Shown here: in pieces, positions 1-9,592 of the stretch
How the letters are laid out: the number at the start of each line of letters is the position of its first letter
Numbering within the stretch: the first letter of the stretch is position 1
From: Allosphingosinicella indica
GTDB taxonomy: Bacteria; Pseudomonadota; Alphaproteobacteria; Sphingomonadales; Sphingomonadaceae
Assembly: GCF_900177405.1 (NCBI RefSeq)
Contig: NZ_LT840185.1
Location: 1,293,501 to 1,357,500 of the forward strand
Direction of reading: 5' to 3'
DNA length: 64,000 bases
Notes under the pieces: model-generated
The model's input: only the letters and a program-made list of their open reading frames with translations
What the model was told of the DNA's origin: nothing
Database searches by the model: none
Program-made: the position numbers and the translations under genes

Positions 1-2
1 AT

Positions 3-1694
3 GATTATGACAAGGCGCTCATCTCCAAGGGCGGCGGCGTCTTCCCGCGCACCCAGAAGCAGATTCCGCTGACGCCCGAAGTGCAGGCCGCGCTCGACAT
101 CGCGGTCGACACGATCGATCCGCTGAGCCTCATCAACGCCATCCTCCGCGCACCCGCGGACCTGCTCTGGTTCGGCGGCATCGGCACCTATGTGAAGGCC
201 AAGGGCCAGAACAATGCCGAGGTCGGCGATCCCAGCAACGATGCGGTGCGCGTCAATGCGGCGGACCTGCGCGTCAAGGCGATCGGCGAGGGCGCGAACC
301 TCGGCGTGACGCAGGCGGGCCGGATCGAATTCTCGCTCGCCGGCGGGCGGATCAACACCGACTTCATCGACAATTCGGCCGGCGTCGATTGCTCGGACAA
401 CGAGGTCAACATCAAGATCCCGCTCAACCGCGAGATGGCGGAAGGGCGGCTCGGCTTCGAGGACCGCAACGCCTTCCTCGCCGAGATGACCGACGATGTC
501 GCGGCGGTCGTGCTGGAGGACAACCGCCTCCAGACGCTGGCGCTGTCGATCGCCGAGCGCGGCGGCGCGCGTGCGCTACCGTCGATCGTCCGCGCGATCG
601 AATTGCTCGAGGAAAGCGGCCGCCTCAACCGTCAGGTCGAGGGGCTGGCCGGCAATGAAGAGCTGCTCCGCCGCGGGCAGGAAGATCGCGGCCTCACCCG
701 GCCCGAGCTCGCCGTCGTTCTCTCCAGCACCAAGCTGGAGCTGCAGGCGGCGATCGAGGCGGGCAAGCTGACCGAAGACGCGACGCTGACCCCCGAGCTC
801 TGCGCCGCCTTCCCGGATCGGATGCAGAAGCGGTTCGGCGATGCGATCGTCCAGCACCGCCTGCGCCGCGAGATCATCGCCACCAAGATCGCCAACCGCT
901 TCGTCAACCGGCTGGGCGTCACCGCACCCTTCGCGCTGACCGAGGAGGAGGGCGCCTCACTGGCGCAGGCTTCTGCGGCGTTCGTCGCCGCCGAACGATT
1001 GTTCGACATGCGCGCCTTGTGGCGCGAGCTCGACGAAATCCCGCTCTCCGAGCCGGTGCGCGTCGAATTGTTCGACGAGGCATCGAAGGGCCTCCAGCTC
1101 CACATCGCCGACATGCTGCGCTGCGTGCCCGCAACGATGAAACTGCAGGAGATCGTCGAGACGCTCGGCCCCGGCATCGCCAAGCTCAACCAGCATGTGG
1201 ACGAGCTGCTCCGCGAGGAAGCGCGCAACCAGGGCCAGGCGATGCGCGACCGGCTGACCGAGCTCGGCGTCCCCGCCGATATCGTCAAGCGCATAGCCCG
1301 TCTCTCCGAGATGAACGGCGCGGTCGGCATCGCGATGCTGAGCCACCAGAGCGGCGTCGATGTCGTCAAGCTCACCGACGCCTATACAAATCTCGGCGAA
1401 GCATTGGGCATCGACTGGGCGCAGCAGACCGCGAACCGCCTCGAATCGAAGGACACGTGGGAACGGTTGCTCGCCGCCGGGCTCGCGCGCGATTTCGAGC
1501 AGCTCCGCATCGATTTCCTGCGCCGCAACAAGGGCGGCGATCCGTCGGCGGCGGTCGATCAGTGGGTCGCGCACCAGCGTCCGCGCGTCGATCAGTTCCG
1601 TCGGCTGGTCGATCGCGCGCGCACCGCGCCGCAGACGACGGCGCCGATGCTCGCGCAGATCGCCGCACAGGCCCGCGGACTGCTCGCGCGCTAG
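3..1694 (+). CDS. NAD-specific glutamate dehydrogenase, large type (C-terminal part, 5' end outside window)
   Basis: Oxidative deamination of glutamate to 2-oxoglutarate with NAD. The frame is already open at base 3, so only the last 563 residues are present; family members are about 1,550-1,650 residues long. The first residues in the window (DYDKALISKGGGVFPRT) match the family's catalytic-domain region. The next stretch, with LINAILRAPADLLWFGGIGT and a GEGANLGVTQ motif, belongs to the dehydrogenase fold, and the remaining ~400 residues are the helical C-terminal domain. The gene ends at TAG 1692-1694 and overlaps the convergent ribbon-helix-helix gene by 4 bases. Identification is firm; nothing can be said about the N-terminus or the start. 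Confidence 0.95.
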   Translation, partial: DYDKALISKGGGVFPRTQKQIPLTPEVQAALDIAVDTIDPLSLINAILRAPADLLWFGGIGTYVKAKGQNNAEVGDPSNDAVRVNAADLRVKAIGEGANLGVTQAGRIEFSLAGGRINTDFIDNSAGVDCSDNEVNIKIPLNREMAEGRLGFEDRNAFLAEMTDDVAAVVLEDNRLQTLALSIAERGGARALPSIVRAIELLEESGRLNRQVEGLAGNEELLRRGQEDRGLTRPELAVVLSSTKLELQAAIEAGKLTEDATLTPELCAAFPDRMQKRFGDAIVQHRLRREIIATKIANRFVNRLGVTAPFALTEEEGASLAQASAAFVAAERLFDMRALWRELDEIPLSEPVRVELFDEASKGLQLHIADMLRCVPATMKLQEIVETLGPGIAKLNQHVDELLREEARNQGQAMRDRLTELGVPADIVKRIARLSEMNGAVGIAMLSHQSGVDVVKLTDAYTNLGEALGIDWAQQTANRLESKDTWERLLAAGLARDFEQLRIDFLRRNKGGDPSAAVDQWVAHQRPRVDQFRRLVDRARTAPQTTAPMLAQIAAQARGLLAR

Positions 1695-1927
1695 GGCTTA
1701 AGAGCCCGCGCAAACAGCCAGACGCGGATCGCGCTGGCGAGATTGGGGGGATCGTCCGCCTCGATCCGCTCGGCGTCGATCCGCGCGACGAGCGCGCTGA
1801 GTGGCAGCGCCTCGGCGCGCGCGGCTACCTGCAGCGCATCCCAGAAGATCGGCTCGAGACTGATCGACGTCGCATGCCCCGCGATCATCACGGAATGCTT
1901 CTTGGGCGGATCGCGCAGACTGACCAT
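1691..1927 (-). CDS. Ribbon-helix-helix domain protein (RHH_4-like)
   Basis: A 78-residue protein resembling the small alphaproteobacterial ribbon-helix-helix family, which often lies beside central-metabolism genes. The residues VMIAGHATSISLEPIFWDAL fit the beta-strand plus first helix of an RHH fold, and LSALVARIDAERIEADDPPN fits the second helix and loop. It is probably a DNA-binding dimer, but no target can be named. It converges on the glutamate dehydrogenase gene with a 4-base overlap. No strong Shine-Dalgarno is visible upstream of the ATG at 1927. The family call rests on pattern recognition of the short sequence. Confidence 0.75.
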   Translation of the reverse strand: MVSLRDPPKKHSVMIAGHATSISLEPIFWDALQVAARAEALPLSALVARIDAERIEADDPPNLASAIRVWLFARALKP

Positions 1928-2019
1928 CGCGCGCGGCCATACACGATTTTTTCGGGGTGGAGCGAACTCCGCGCGCTTTCTAGATTGGCAGGGCGATGCG
2001 CAAAATTGAGGCGAGCCGG

Positions 2020-2790
2020 ATGGATAGCTGCCAGGCCCTGACTGAAAAGGAGAAGCAGACCCTTCGGTTGATGGGCCGCGGCCATGATGCGAAGTCGATG
2101 GCGCATCACCTCGGCCTCTCGGTCCACACCGTCAACGAGCGGCTCCGCGCCGCGCGCCGGAAGATGTCGGTATCGAGCAGCCGCGAGGCCGCCCGGCGGC
2201 TGCTCGATACCGAGGGCCCCACCCCCGAAAATCTTGGCGACAAACAAATGGGGGAAGCCGGTCAGCACGCGTCCGTGGAAGGGTCTGCGGCATCGGACGC
2301 CCTTGCCAGGACGAAGAGCCGCTTCGTCTGGGGCGTCGTTGGAGTTGCCCTCATGTCCCTTATTCTAGGAATTGCTGCGCTGTCCTCGCTGTCGGTCGGG
2401 TCCGCGCCATCCACCGGCGCCGTCGAGGCGCAGCCCGTTGCTGCGGCGACGGCTGGCCAGAGCGAAACCGAGGCGGTGCGCGCGGCCCGCGCATGGCTGG
2501 CGCTGGGCGATCAGGGGCGGTGGAATGATGGCTGGCGTGCCACCAGCAAGTCGTTCCGGGATTTGAATACGCCTGCAGTCTGGGCCGAGGTGTCCGAGAG
2601 GGTGCGAAAGCCGCTGGGCGCGATGCTGTCGCGCACGGCCCTCAGCCAGGAAACTGTTCCCGCGCCGCCCGCCGGCGTCGAAGTCGTCAAATTCCGCACC
2701 AGCTTCGCCAACAAGCCGGAGGCGATCGAGACGGTGTCTTTGGTTCGGGAAGATGCCGACTGGAAGGTCGTCGGGATTTTCTTGGAATAG
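2020..2790 (+). CDS. LuxR-type HTH protein with membrane anchor and DUF4019 domain
   Basis: A 256-residue protein in three parts. Residues ~5-65 form a LuxR-type helix-turn-helix (LTEKEKQTLRLM, HHLGLSVHTVNERLRAARRK). A single hydrophobic segment follows near residues 100-125 (VWGVVGVALMSLILGIAALS). After an Ala/Pro-rich linker comes a C-terminal DUF4019 domain (AARAWLALGDQGRWNDGW to DADWKVVGIFLE). The architecture suggests a membrane-anchored regulator with a cytoplasmic DNA-binding head and a periplasmic sensor-like tail. I chose ATG 2020 because GAGGCGAG lies just upstream and homologous N-termini begin near LTEKEK; ATG 1996 in the same frame is the alternative. The ligand and targets are unknown. 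Confidence 0.8.
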   Translation: MDSCQALTEKEKQTLRLMGRGHDAKSMAHHLGLSVHTVNERLRAARRKMSVSSSREAARRLLDTEGPTPENLGDKQMGEAGQHASVEGSAASDALARTKSRFVWGVVGVALMSLILGIAALSSLSVGSAPSTGAVEAQPVAAATAGQSETEAVRAARAWLALGDQGRWNDGWRATSKSFRDLNTPAVWAEVSERVRKPLGAMLSRTALSQETVPAPPAGVEVVKFRTSFANKPEAIETVSLVREDADWKVVGIFLE

Positions 2791-2796
2791 CGAGGG

Positions 2797-2948
2797 CCAT
2801 CCCTCTCCCGCTTGCGGGAGAGGAGCGAGACTTGGGTGGTCTCAAAGGGAGCGCCTTAGTCGCAGCGGTGAGGGTGGCGGAGACGCCGTAAGGCTCGCTG
2901 CGCTCGCACCCTCACCCAAACCCTCTCCCGCGAGCGGGATAGGGGGTA
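2797..2948. repeat. C/G-rich palindromic repeat, family 4 copy A
   Basis: Two hairpin-forming ends, CCCTCTCCCGCTTGCGGGAG near 2801 and ACCCTCTCCCGCGAGCGGGA near 2919, flank ~100 bases and are themselves inverted relative to each other. It fills the gap between the DUF4019 gene and the convergent acetoacetyl-CoA reductase gene, where it could act as a two-way terminator. Related copies lie at 12403, 20811, 22268, 26818 and 39757. Confidence 0.75.
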
Positions 2949-2952
2949 ACCG

Positions 2953-3675
2953 TCAATACATGTGCTGGCCGCCGTTGATCGACAGCGTCGATCCGGTGAT
3001 GAAGCCGCCGTCCTCTGCGCAGAGGAAGGTGACGCCGCGCGCGATTTCCGAGGCCTGGCCCAGGCGGCCGACCGGGATCTTGGCGACGATCTTCTGGAGC
3101 ACGTCGGCGGGCACCGCGGCGACCATGTCGGTGTCGATATAGCCCGGCGCGATCGCGTTGACGGTGATGCCGGCGCGTGCGCCTTCCTGCGCCAGCGCCT
3201 TGGTGAAGCCGTGGATCCCCGATTTGGCCGCGGCATAATTGACCTGGCCGTACTGGCCTGCCTGGCCGTTGATCGAGCCGATGTTGACGATGCGGCCGTA
3301 TTTGCGCTCGCTCATCCCCTCCCACACCGCTTTCGCCATGTTGAAGCAGCCGCCGAGGTTGACGTCGATCACGTCGTCCCACGCATTGCGGTCCATCCGC
3401 TTCATGGTGCCGTCGCGGGTGATGCCGGCATTGTTGACCAGTACGTCGACGGCGCCGAGATCGGCCTCGATCTGCTTCACCGCCGCGACGCAGCCCTCGA
3501 AGTCGGCGACGTCCCATTTATAGGCTTTGATGCCGGTCTTTTCGGTGAACGCCTTCGCCTTTTCCTCATTGCCCGCATAATTGGCGGCAACGGTCAGGCC
3601 CTTGTCGCGGAGCGCGAGGCTGATCGCCTCGCCGATGCCTCTGGTGCCGCCGGTAACGATCGCAACGCGCGCCAT
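2953..3675 (-). CDS. phbB: Acetoacetyl-CoA reductase (NADPH), PHB synthesis
   Basis: Reduces acetoacetyl-CoA to (R)-3-hydroxybutyryl-CoA, the second step of polyhydroxybutyrate synthesis, in the cytoplasm. The 240 residues form a short-chain dehydrogenase: nucleotide-binding GGTRGIGEAI near residue 8, NNAG near 85, and the catalytic Ser, Tyr and Lys in GSINGQAGQYGQVNYAAAKSG. The PhaB-type C-terminus ends SINGGQHMY. The frame opens 54 bases earlier, but ATG 3675 has GAGGAGAGAG just upstream and gives the normal MARVAIVTGG start. The synthase and thiolase are not in the window, but a PHA depolymerase is (52370). Confidence 0.93.
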   Translation of the reverse strand: MARVAIVTGGTRGIGEAISLALRDKGLTVAANYAGNEEKAKAFTEKTGIKAYKWDVADFEGCVAAVKQIEADLGAVDVLVNNAGITRDGTMKRMDRNAWDDVIDVNLGGCFNMAKAVWEGMSERKYGRIVNIGSINGQAGQYGQVNYAAAKSGIHGFTKALAQEGARAGITVNAIAPGYIDTDMVAAVPADVLQKIVAKIPVGRLGQASEIARGVTFLCAEDGGFITGSTLSINGGQHMY

Positions 3676-3710
3676 ATTTCTCTCTCCTCGTTCTTTGTTA
3701 TGTCTTCGCC

Positions 3711-4718
3711 TTATTGCGGGGCCAACCATCCTTCAAGCTCGCGCGCCAGCAGCGTCTGCAGCATCGCGATGCCGCCGGGACTGTCGTTGAGGCAGGGGAG
3801 ATAGGCGAAGTGGCTGCCGCCCGCTTCGAGGAAGGTCTCGCGCCCGCGGATCGCGATCTCCTCCAGCGTCTCCAGGCAATCGGCGGAGAAGCCCGGCGCG
3901 ACGAGCGCGACCTTGCGCGCGCCTTCGCCGGGCAGCGCGGCGAGCGTGGTGTCGGTCGCAGGCTCTAGCCATTTCGCCCGCCCGAAGCGCGACTGGAAGG
4001 CGACGCGCACCTCGCGCCCCAGCGCCTCGCCCAGCAGCCGCGCAGTCTTCCGGCAGTGGCAATGATAGGGATCGCCAAGCTCCAGCGTCCGCTGGGGCAT
4101 GCCGTGGAAGGTCGCGATCAGCACGTCGGGCGCGAAGTCGAGCGCGGCGAGGCCGTCGGTCACGCTCGACGCTAGCGCAGCGATATAGGCCGGATCGTCG
4201 TGATAGGGCGGCAGCGTGCGCACCGCGGGTTGCCAGCGCATCGCGCGCAGTTCGGCAAACGCCTCGTCGTTGGCGGTCGCGGTCGTCGCCGCGCAATATT
4301 GCGGATAGAGCGGCGCGATCAGGATGCGCTCGCACCCCGCCGCCTTCAGCGCCGCCACGCGATCGCGGATCGCGGGGCGGCCGTAGCGCATCGCATGATC
4401 GACGATCACATTTTCGCCGAACGCCCCCTGCAGCGCCGCCGCCTGCCGACGGGTGATCGCGGCAAGCGGCGAACCTTCTTCGCTCCACACCAGCCCATAG
4501 GCATGCGCGGATTTCTTCGGCCGCGTGTTGAGGATCACGCCGCGCAGCAGCGGTTGCCACAGGATCTGCGGGATCTCGACCACGCGCGGGTCGGAGAGGA
4601 ATTGGCGCAGGTAGCGTTTCACCGCCGGCGCATCGGGCGCGTCGGGCGTGCCGAGGTTGATGATCAGCACGCCGATCGTCGGCGGCGCCACTGGCGGATG
4701 ATCGGCGGGGAGCATCAT
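3711..4718 (-). CDS. hemH: Ferrochelatase
   Basis: Inserts ferrous iron into protoporphyrin IX, the last step of protoheme synthesis. The 335 residues match the family in length. Typical segments are GVLIINLGTPDAP near the start, the metal-binding histidine in LIATFHGMPQ, the PYHCHCRKTA segment, and FSADCLETLEEI with the conserved glutamate. The ATG overlaps the stop of the upstream molybdenum hydroxylase gene by 4 bases (ATGA), so the two are co-transcribed and probably coupled. The downstream phbB gene starts 35 bases after the stop on the same strand. Confidence 0.95.
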   Translation of the reverse strand: MMLPADHPPVAPPTIGVLIINLGTPDAPDAPAVKRYLRQFLSDPRVVEIPQILWQPLLRGVILNTRPKKSAHAYGLVWSEEGSPLAAITRRQAAALQGAFGENVIVDHAMRYGRPAIRDRVAALKAAGCERILIAPLYPQYCAATTATANDEAFAELRAMRWQPAVRTLPPYHDDPAYIAALASSVTDGLAALDFAPDVLIATFHGMPQRTLELGDPYHCHCRKTARLLGEALGREVRVAFQSRFGRAKWLEPATDTTLAALPGEGARKVALVAPGFSADCLETLEEIAIRGRETFLEAGGSHFAYLPCLNDSPGGIAMLQTLLARELEGWLAPQ

Positions 4719-6937
4719 GCGGCGAGCGGCAGGCGGCGGAGCCTGCGGCCGGTGAGCGCGTGGAAGGCGTTGGCGATGGCGGGCGCGACGACGGGCACCG
4801 ACAGCTCGGTGACGCCGCCCGGATCCTCCTCGCTCTCAACGATCTCGACGGTGATTTCGGGCGTGTCAGCGAGCAAAGGCAGGCCGAGATCGCCGAAGCC
4901 CCGCGCCGAGGGCAGCCCTGCGGAGAAGGAGATCGGGCTGCCGGTCGCGCCGCCGATGCCGTAGACGATGCCGCCCTCGACGAGCTGGCGGACGATCTCG
5001 GGATTGATCACCCGCCCGCAATCGACGGCGGCGACCGCGCGATTGACCTTGATGCGCTTGTCCGGCCTCATCGCGATCTCGACGAGCAGGGCGACATGCG
5101 ATCCCCAAGCACTGTGCGCGGCGAGGCCGAGCGCGCTCCCCGCTGTGCCGCCGTCCCAGCCGCCGATCGCTGCGGCTGTGGAGAGGCAGCGCGCGAGCCG
5201 GGGATTACCGCTCAGCATCTGCATCCGGAAGGAGAGGGGCTCCATTCCCGCCTTGCGCGCAAGCTCATCGATGAAGCTTTCGGTGAAGAAGGCGGTGTAG
5301 CTATGCGCCGCCGATCGCCAGATACCCGTGGCAAGCCCGGTGTCGGCGGGGAGGTGATGCACCGCCAGCGCCTCGACGTCGTAGGGCGGGATCGCGCCGT
5401 CCACCGCCGCGCCTTCCGCTTCACGCCCGCTGCCGCCACGTCCGGTCAGCCGGCCGATCGCTTGCGAGGCGGCGGACGGCGCGGCAATCCGTGCGCGCCA
5501 GCCCATCAGCCGCCCGCCCTCCATCCGCGCCACCATCTCGGCGGCCGCGGGCGGACGGAAACTGTCCTGCATCGTCTCTTCGACCCGCGACCAGGTGAGC
5601 TGCACCGGGCGCTTTAAGTGCCCCGCGATCACCGCCGCCTGCTCGATCGCCGCAGTCTCGAGCTTGCGGCCGTAGCCGCTGCCGATCAGCGTCGGGTAAA
5701 GCGTCACCCGCCCCTCGCCGATCCCTGCAGCGCGCGCGGCGGCGGCCCGGGCAAGGCCCGGGGCCTGCGTCGGCGCCCAGATCTCCAGGCGATCGCCGGT
5801 GAAGCGCGCGGTCGCGGTCAACGGCTCCATCGGCGCATTGGCGGCGACGCCCGCGGAATAGACAGCGCGATAGCGGTCGCCGCTCTCCAGGACCGCATCG
5901 GGCTCGCCGCGCGCGATGCTGTGCGCGGCGTCGCCCGCTTTCAGCGCATCGGTCAGCGCGCGCTCGATTCGCGCGTCGTCGGCAAGCGGGTTGGGGGTGG
6001 TGAAGGCGGGCGCCAGCGCCTCGACCGCGCGGTTCGCCGCCCACCAATTGGTCGCCGCCGCCGCCGCCCAGCGCTCGTGCTCGAAGATCGCGAACACGCC
6101 CGACACCTTGTCCGCAGCGTCGCGATCGACCCCGGCCAGCCGGCTGTCGCCGATCGGCCCGGCGCGGACGGCGGCATAGACCATGCCGTGAAGCCGGATG
6201 TCGCCCGCGAATTGCGCCGATCCGTCGACTTTGGCGGGAAGATCGAGCCGGGGCAGCGGCTGGCCGACCAGTCGGTTGTCGACCCCGCCGCGCACCGGGA
6301 TGTCGTCGGGCACGGTGAAGTCCACCGCCTCGCCCGCGATGTCGGCAAAGCGGATCGGGCGCGGCCCGCCGGTCACCATCCCGCCCGCGGTATCAAGCGT
6401 CTGCCAGTCGACGCCGAAGCGTTTGGCCGCTGCCTGCAGCAACAGGGTGCGCGCCGCTGCGCCGGCTTCGCGCAGCCGCGGCTCGAACGCGCGGATCGAG
6501 CTCGACCCGCCGGTCAGCATCAGCGCGGTGCGCGTCGCATATTCCTGCGTCGCCCAGCGGCCGATCCCCTCGAAGGCGGAGGGCAGCCCCCCCGCGATCG
6601 TCTCCTCGGCGAGGAGCTGGTTGGCATAGAGCGGGTTGATCGGTGCCGGTTCGACGCCGACGGTGCGCCAGTCCGCCCCCAGCTCGTCGGCCAATATCTG
6701 CGGCAGGCTGGTGTAGACGCCCTGGCCGATCTCGGCCTGCGGCACGGCGACCGTGACGCGGCCGTCGCGGGCGATCTTCAAAAAGGCGTTGAACGGCGTC
6801 TCGCCCGGCGCGGCGCGCAGGTTCGCTTCATATTCGCGCGGCCACAGTCCCCAAGCGACGAGCAGCCCGACGGCCGCGCCGCCGCCCACCAGCAGCGTCC
6901 TGCGACTGATCCCTTCTCCGCTCCCGCCCGGCGCCAT
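4715..6937 (-). CDS. Molybdopterin-binding oxidoreductase large subunit (IorB/xanthine dehydrogenase family), Tat-exported
   Basis: A 740-residue molybdenum hydroxylase large subunit of the isoquinoline 1-oxidoreductase beta / aldehyde oxidase type. The N-terminus carries a twin-arginine signal (SRRTLLVGGGAAVGLL), so the product is probably periplasmic. Family segments are AEIGQGVYTSLPQILADELG, PLPRLDLPAKVDGSAQFAGD, and a C-terminal GVTELSVPVVAPAIANAF in which the Glu aligns with the catalytic glutamate. Such subunits normally work with a small [2Fe-2S] partner. None is encoded on either side: acyl-CoA ligase upstream, hemH downstream with a 4-base overlap. The substrate cannot be deduced. 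Confidence 0.88.
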   Translation of the reverse strand: MAPGGSGEGISRRTLLVGGGAAVGLLVAWGLWPREYEANLRAAPGETPFNAFLKIARDGRVTVAVPQAEIGQGVYTSLPQILADELGADWRTVGVEPAPINPLYANQLLAEETIAGGLPSAFEGIGRWATQEYATRTALMLTGGSSSIRAFEPRLREAGAAARTLLLQAAAKRFGVDWQTLDTAGGMVTGGPRPIRFADIAGEAVDFTVPDDIPVRGGVDNRLVGQPLPRLDLPAKVDGSAQFAGDIRLHGMVYAAVRAGPIGDSRLAGVDRDAADKVSGVFAIFEHERWAAAAATNWWAANRAVEALAPAFTTPNPLADDARIERALTDALKAGDAAHSIARGEPDAVLESGDRYRAVYSAGVAANAPMEPLTATARFTGDRLEIWAPTQAPGLARAAAARAAGIGEGRVTLYPTLIGSGYGRKLETAAIEQAAVIAGHLKRPVQLTWSRVEETMQDSFRPPAAAEMVARMEGGRLMGWRARIAAPSAASQAIGRLTGRGGSGREAEGAAVDGAIPPYDVEALAVHHLPADTGLATGIWRSAAHSYTAFFTESFIDELARKAGMEPLSFRMQMLSGNPRLARCLSTAAAIGGWDGGTAGSALGLAAHSAWGSHVALLVEIAMRPDKRIKVNRAVAAVDCGRVINPEIVRQLVEGGIVYGIGGATGSPISFSAGLPSARGFGDLGLPLLADTPEITVEIVESEEDPGGVTELSVPVVAPAIANAFHALTGRRLRRLPLAA

Positions 6938-6982
6938 GCGGCGGTGATAGGCGGGCGAGGCGACGGACGCCAGAGAAGGATA

Positions 6983-8647
6983 TTAGCTGTAGCGCTCCTT
7001 GAGGCTCAGCCGGTCGATCTTGCCGGTGCCGAGCCGCGGCAGCGGCGCGTCGACGACATGCACGCGCGCCGGCACCTTGAACTTCGCCAGACGCGTCTCG
7101 AGAAAGGCCTTTAGCCCCGCTTCGTCGACGCCGCCCGCCTCGCTATAGACTACCGCCACCGGAACCTCGCCCAGCCGCTCGTCGGCGATGCCGAACACAG
7201 CGGCTTCGGATACCGCGCTGTTGGCGTAGATCGCGGCTTCCACCTCCTGGCTGCTGATATTCTCGCCGCCGCGGATGATGATGTCCTTCTTGCGGTCGAC
7301 GATGAAAAGATAGCCGTCGTCGTCGAGATAGCCGATGTCGCCGGACCGGAACCAGCCGTCGGCGGTGAACGCCGCACGCGTCGCCGCCTCGTCCTTCCAA
7401 TAGCCGCGGACGTTGGCGGCGGAGCGGATCGCGACTTCGCCGCGTTCGCCCGTAGGAAGCACCTGGCCCGCATCGTCGAGGATGCCGACTTCCACCAGCG
7501 GCGCCTGTGCGCGGCCGGTGCTGCCCGGTTTGTCGGCATAGTTGGACCAGAAATTGCCGCAGCCGACCGCATTGGTCTCGGTAAGGCCGTAGCCCAGCGC
7601 CGGCTGCGCGCCAGTGAAGCTTTCCTGCAGCCGCTTCACATGCGCCACCGGCCGCGGCGCGCCGCCCGCCGCGATGTCGGTCAGCGTCGAAAGATCGCGC
7701 GTCGCATGATCAGGGTGCTGCATCAGCTCCAGGCTCATCGTCGGCACGCCGACGAAATAGGTGATCTTCTCCTTCTCGATCAGCCGCAGCGCCTCGCCCG
7801 CGTCCCAACGCGCCATCAGCACCATGCCGCGGCCGATGACGAAGCTGTTGAGCATCACCGGCACTTCGCCGGTGACGTGGAACAGCGGCACGTTGACCAA
7901 GGTGCGCGGCGGGTTCTTGGGCGGATCGCCCATGCTCTCCTTGATGCCGAGCAGCGTCGCGAGCCCCATCGCATAGGCATAGACGCCGGTCGTCACTTGC
8001 CGGTGCGTCGAGACCGCGCCCTTGGCCACGCCGGTGGAGCCCGAGGTGAAGAGGATCGTCGCATCGTCGTCGGGCGAGACGTCGGGGAGATTCTCCGCCG
8101 GTGCGCCGCGCGACAGGATCGGCGCCAGCGCTTCGTCCAGATGCTTCTCGACCGGCAACACCACCGTCTCGCAAGTAATCCCCGCGTCGGCGATGCGTTG
8201 CGCCCGGGGTGCATCGGCGATGATGAGCTTGGGTGCGGTGAGCTCGATGCCGTGCTTCAGCTCGTCCGGCTGCCACCAGCCATTGACCAGCACCGCGACA
8301 CCGCCCGCCTTCTGCACCGCCATATAAGCGGCAATCCATGCCGGCGCGTTGCGCATCGCGATCGCGACGCGGTCGCCCTTGGCGATGCCCCAGCCGCCCG
8401 CCAGCGCCTTCGCAGCACCCGCCGCATGGCCGTGGAGCTGGCCGAAGGTCAGCCGCTCGTCGCCGCACACCAGCCCCTCGACCCCGGCATGGAGCGCGCA
8501 GAAGACGTCGAAGAAGATGGGGAGCGTCGCGGGGAGGTTGGAGACGATGGCGCGGCCATTATCGTCGCGGCCGATCTGGATCTTGCCGTCCGGGCCGGTG
8601 ACCATCGCCAACACGGCATCATATTTGCGGTCGAGCTCGCTCGGCAC
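6983..8647 (-). CDS. AMP-dependent acyl-CoA ligase (class I adenylate-forming enzyme)
   Basis: A 554-residue ANL-superfamily enzyme expected to activate a carboxylic acid as its acyl-AMP and then the CoA thioester. The P-loop-like motif [14 protein letters not shown], the A5-type [10 protein letters not shown], the hinge [16 protein letters not shown] and the C-terminal lysine in [15 protein letters not shown] are all present. I chose GTG 8647 because AGAGGGAGAGAGG lies directly upstream; ATG 8605 is an in-frame alternative. The open frame runs on to 9649, but that part is the antisense of lgt. The gene is divergent from lgt. The substrate is unknown, possibly a fatty or aromatic acid. Confidence 0.88.
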   Translation of the reverse strand: MPSELDRKYDAVLAMVTGPDGKIQIGRDDNGRAIVSNLPATLPIFFDVFCALHAGVEGLVCGDERLTFGQLHGHAAGAAKALAGGWGIAKGDRVAIAMRNAPAWIAAYMAVQKAGGVAVLVNGWWQPDELKHGIELTAPKLIIADAPRAQRIADAGITCETVVLPVEKHLDEALAPILSRGAPAENLPDVSPDDDATILFTSGSTGVAKGAVSTHRQVTTGVYAYAMGLATLLGIKESMGDPPKNPPRTLVNVPLFHVTGEVPVMLNSFVIGRGMVLMARWDAGEALRLIEKEKITYFVGVPTMSLELMQHPDHATRDLSTLTDIAAGGAPRPVAHVKRLQESFTGAQPALGYGLTETNAVGCGNFWSNYADKPGSTGRAQAPLVEVGILDDAGQVLPTGERGEVAIRSAANVRGYWKDEAATRAAFTADGWFRSGDIGYLDDDGYLFIVDRKKDIIIRGGENISSQEVEAAIYANSAVSEAAVFGIADERLGEVPVAVVYSEAGGVDEAGLKAFLETRLAKFKVPARVHVVDAPLPRLGTGKIDRLSLKERYS

Positions 8648-8731
8648 GCCTCTCTCCCTCTCTTTGCCTTTATCCTTCGCGTCACTATGAGGGCCGAAAC
8701 CGCGAGGGGGAAGCCTTTGTTGTCCGCCGAA

Positions 8732-9592
8732 ATGACCACCGCCGCGCTTGACGCTACGGCATTCGTGCACTGGCAGGATCTGGGGCTCAGTCCGGTCGCG
8801 CTCGATCTCGGCTTCTTCCAGCTCCGCTGGTACAGCCTCGCCTATCTCGCCGGCATCCTCATCGGCTGGTGGTATCTCCTGAAGCTCATCGCCCAGCCCG
8901 GCGCGCCGATGGCGCGGCGCCATGCCGACGACATGGTATTCTACGCCACGCTCGGCATCCTCATCGGCGGTCGGCTCGGCTATGTCCTCTTCTACCGGCC
9001 CGAATATTATGTCGCGAACCCGGTCGAGATTTTGCAGCTCTGGGATGGCGGCATGTCGTTCCACGGCGGCGTCATCGGCGTCTCGCTCGGCATCCTCTGG
9101 ATGGCGCGAAGAAACGGCCTCGATTGGCTGCGCATCCACGATTACGTCGCCTGCTGCGTCCCCTTCGGCCTGTTCTTCGGCCGCCTCGCCAATTTCGTGA
9201 ACGGCGAGCTGTGGGGGCGGCCGACCGACGTGCCCTGGGCGATCGTCTTCCCCACCGGCGGCGAGGTGCCGCGCCACCCGAGCCAGCTCTACGAGGCGGG
9301 GCTGGAGGGCATCCTGCTCGGCATCGTCCTCTGGTTCCTGTTCTGGAAGACCGACGCGCGCTACCAGCCGGGCAAGCTCGTCGGCACCTTCATCCTCGGC
9401 TACGGCCTGTCGCGCTTCTTGGTCGAGATGGTGCGCCAGCCGGATGCGGGGCTGGAGAATCTTTCCTGGGGCCTCACCATGGGGCAGACGCTGACCGTGC
9501 CGATGATCGTCGGCGGCATCTATCTCATCGCCACCGCCAAGGCTCGCCGCCAGCGCGTCGCCCCCATCGCCGGAGACCAGAGCGTTGCCTGA
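8732..9592 (+). CDS. lgt: Prolipoprotein diacylglyceryl transferase
   Basis: Inner-membrane enzyme that transfers diacylglycerol from phosphatidylglycerol to the lipobox cysteine of prolipoproteins, the first step of lipoprotein maturation. The 286 residues show multiple membrane segments and Lgt hallmarks: [34 protein letters not shown], the signature [15 protein letters not shown], and [12 protein letters not shown]. The start is uncertain: ATG 8732 gives a normal length but has a weak ribosome site, TTG 8720 or 8717 has GAGGGGG at good spacing, and ATG 8687 is also in frame. The stop overlaps the next gene by 8 bases, so this begins a coupled run of five genes. Confidence 0.93.
   Translation: MTTAALDATAFVHWQDLGLSPVALDLGFFQLRWYSLAYLAGILIGWWYLLKLIAQPGAPMARRHADDMVFYATLGILIGGRLGYVLFYRPEYYVANPVEILQLWDGGMSFHGGVIGVSLGILWMARRNGLDWLRIHDYVACCVPFGLFFGRLANFVNGELWGRPTDVPWAIVFPTGGEVPRHPSQLYEAGLEGILLGIVLWFLFWKTDARYQPGKLVGTFILGYGLSRFLVEMVRQPDAGLENLSWGLTMGQTLTVPMIVGGIYLIATAKARRQRVAPIAGDQSVA

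Noticed and set aside
7640-8686. Long open frame running into lgt on the plus strand
   Set aside because: It is the antisense of the acyl-CoA ligase, with typical low-complexity Arg/Ala composition; only the part from about 8687-8732 onward matches Lgt.
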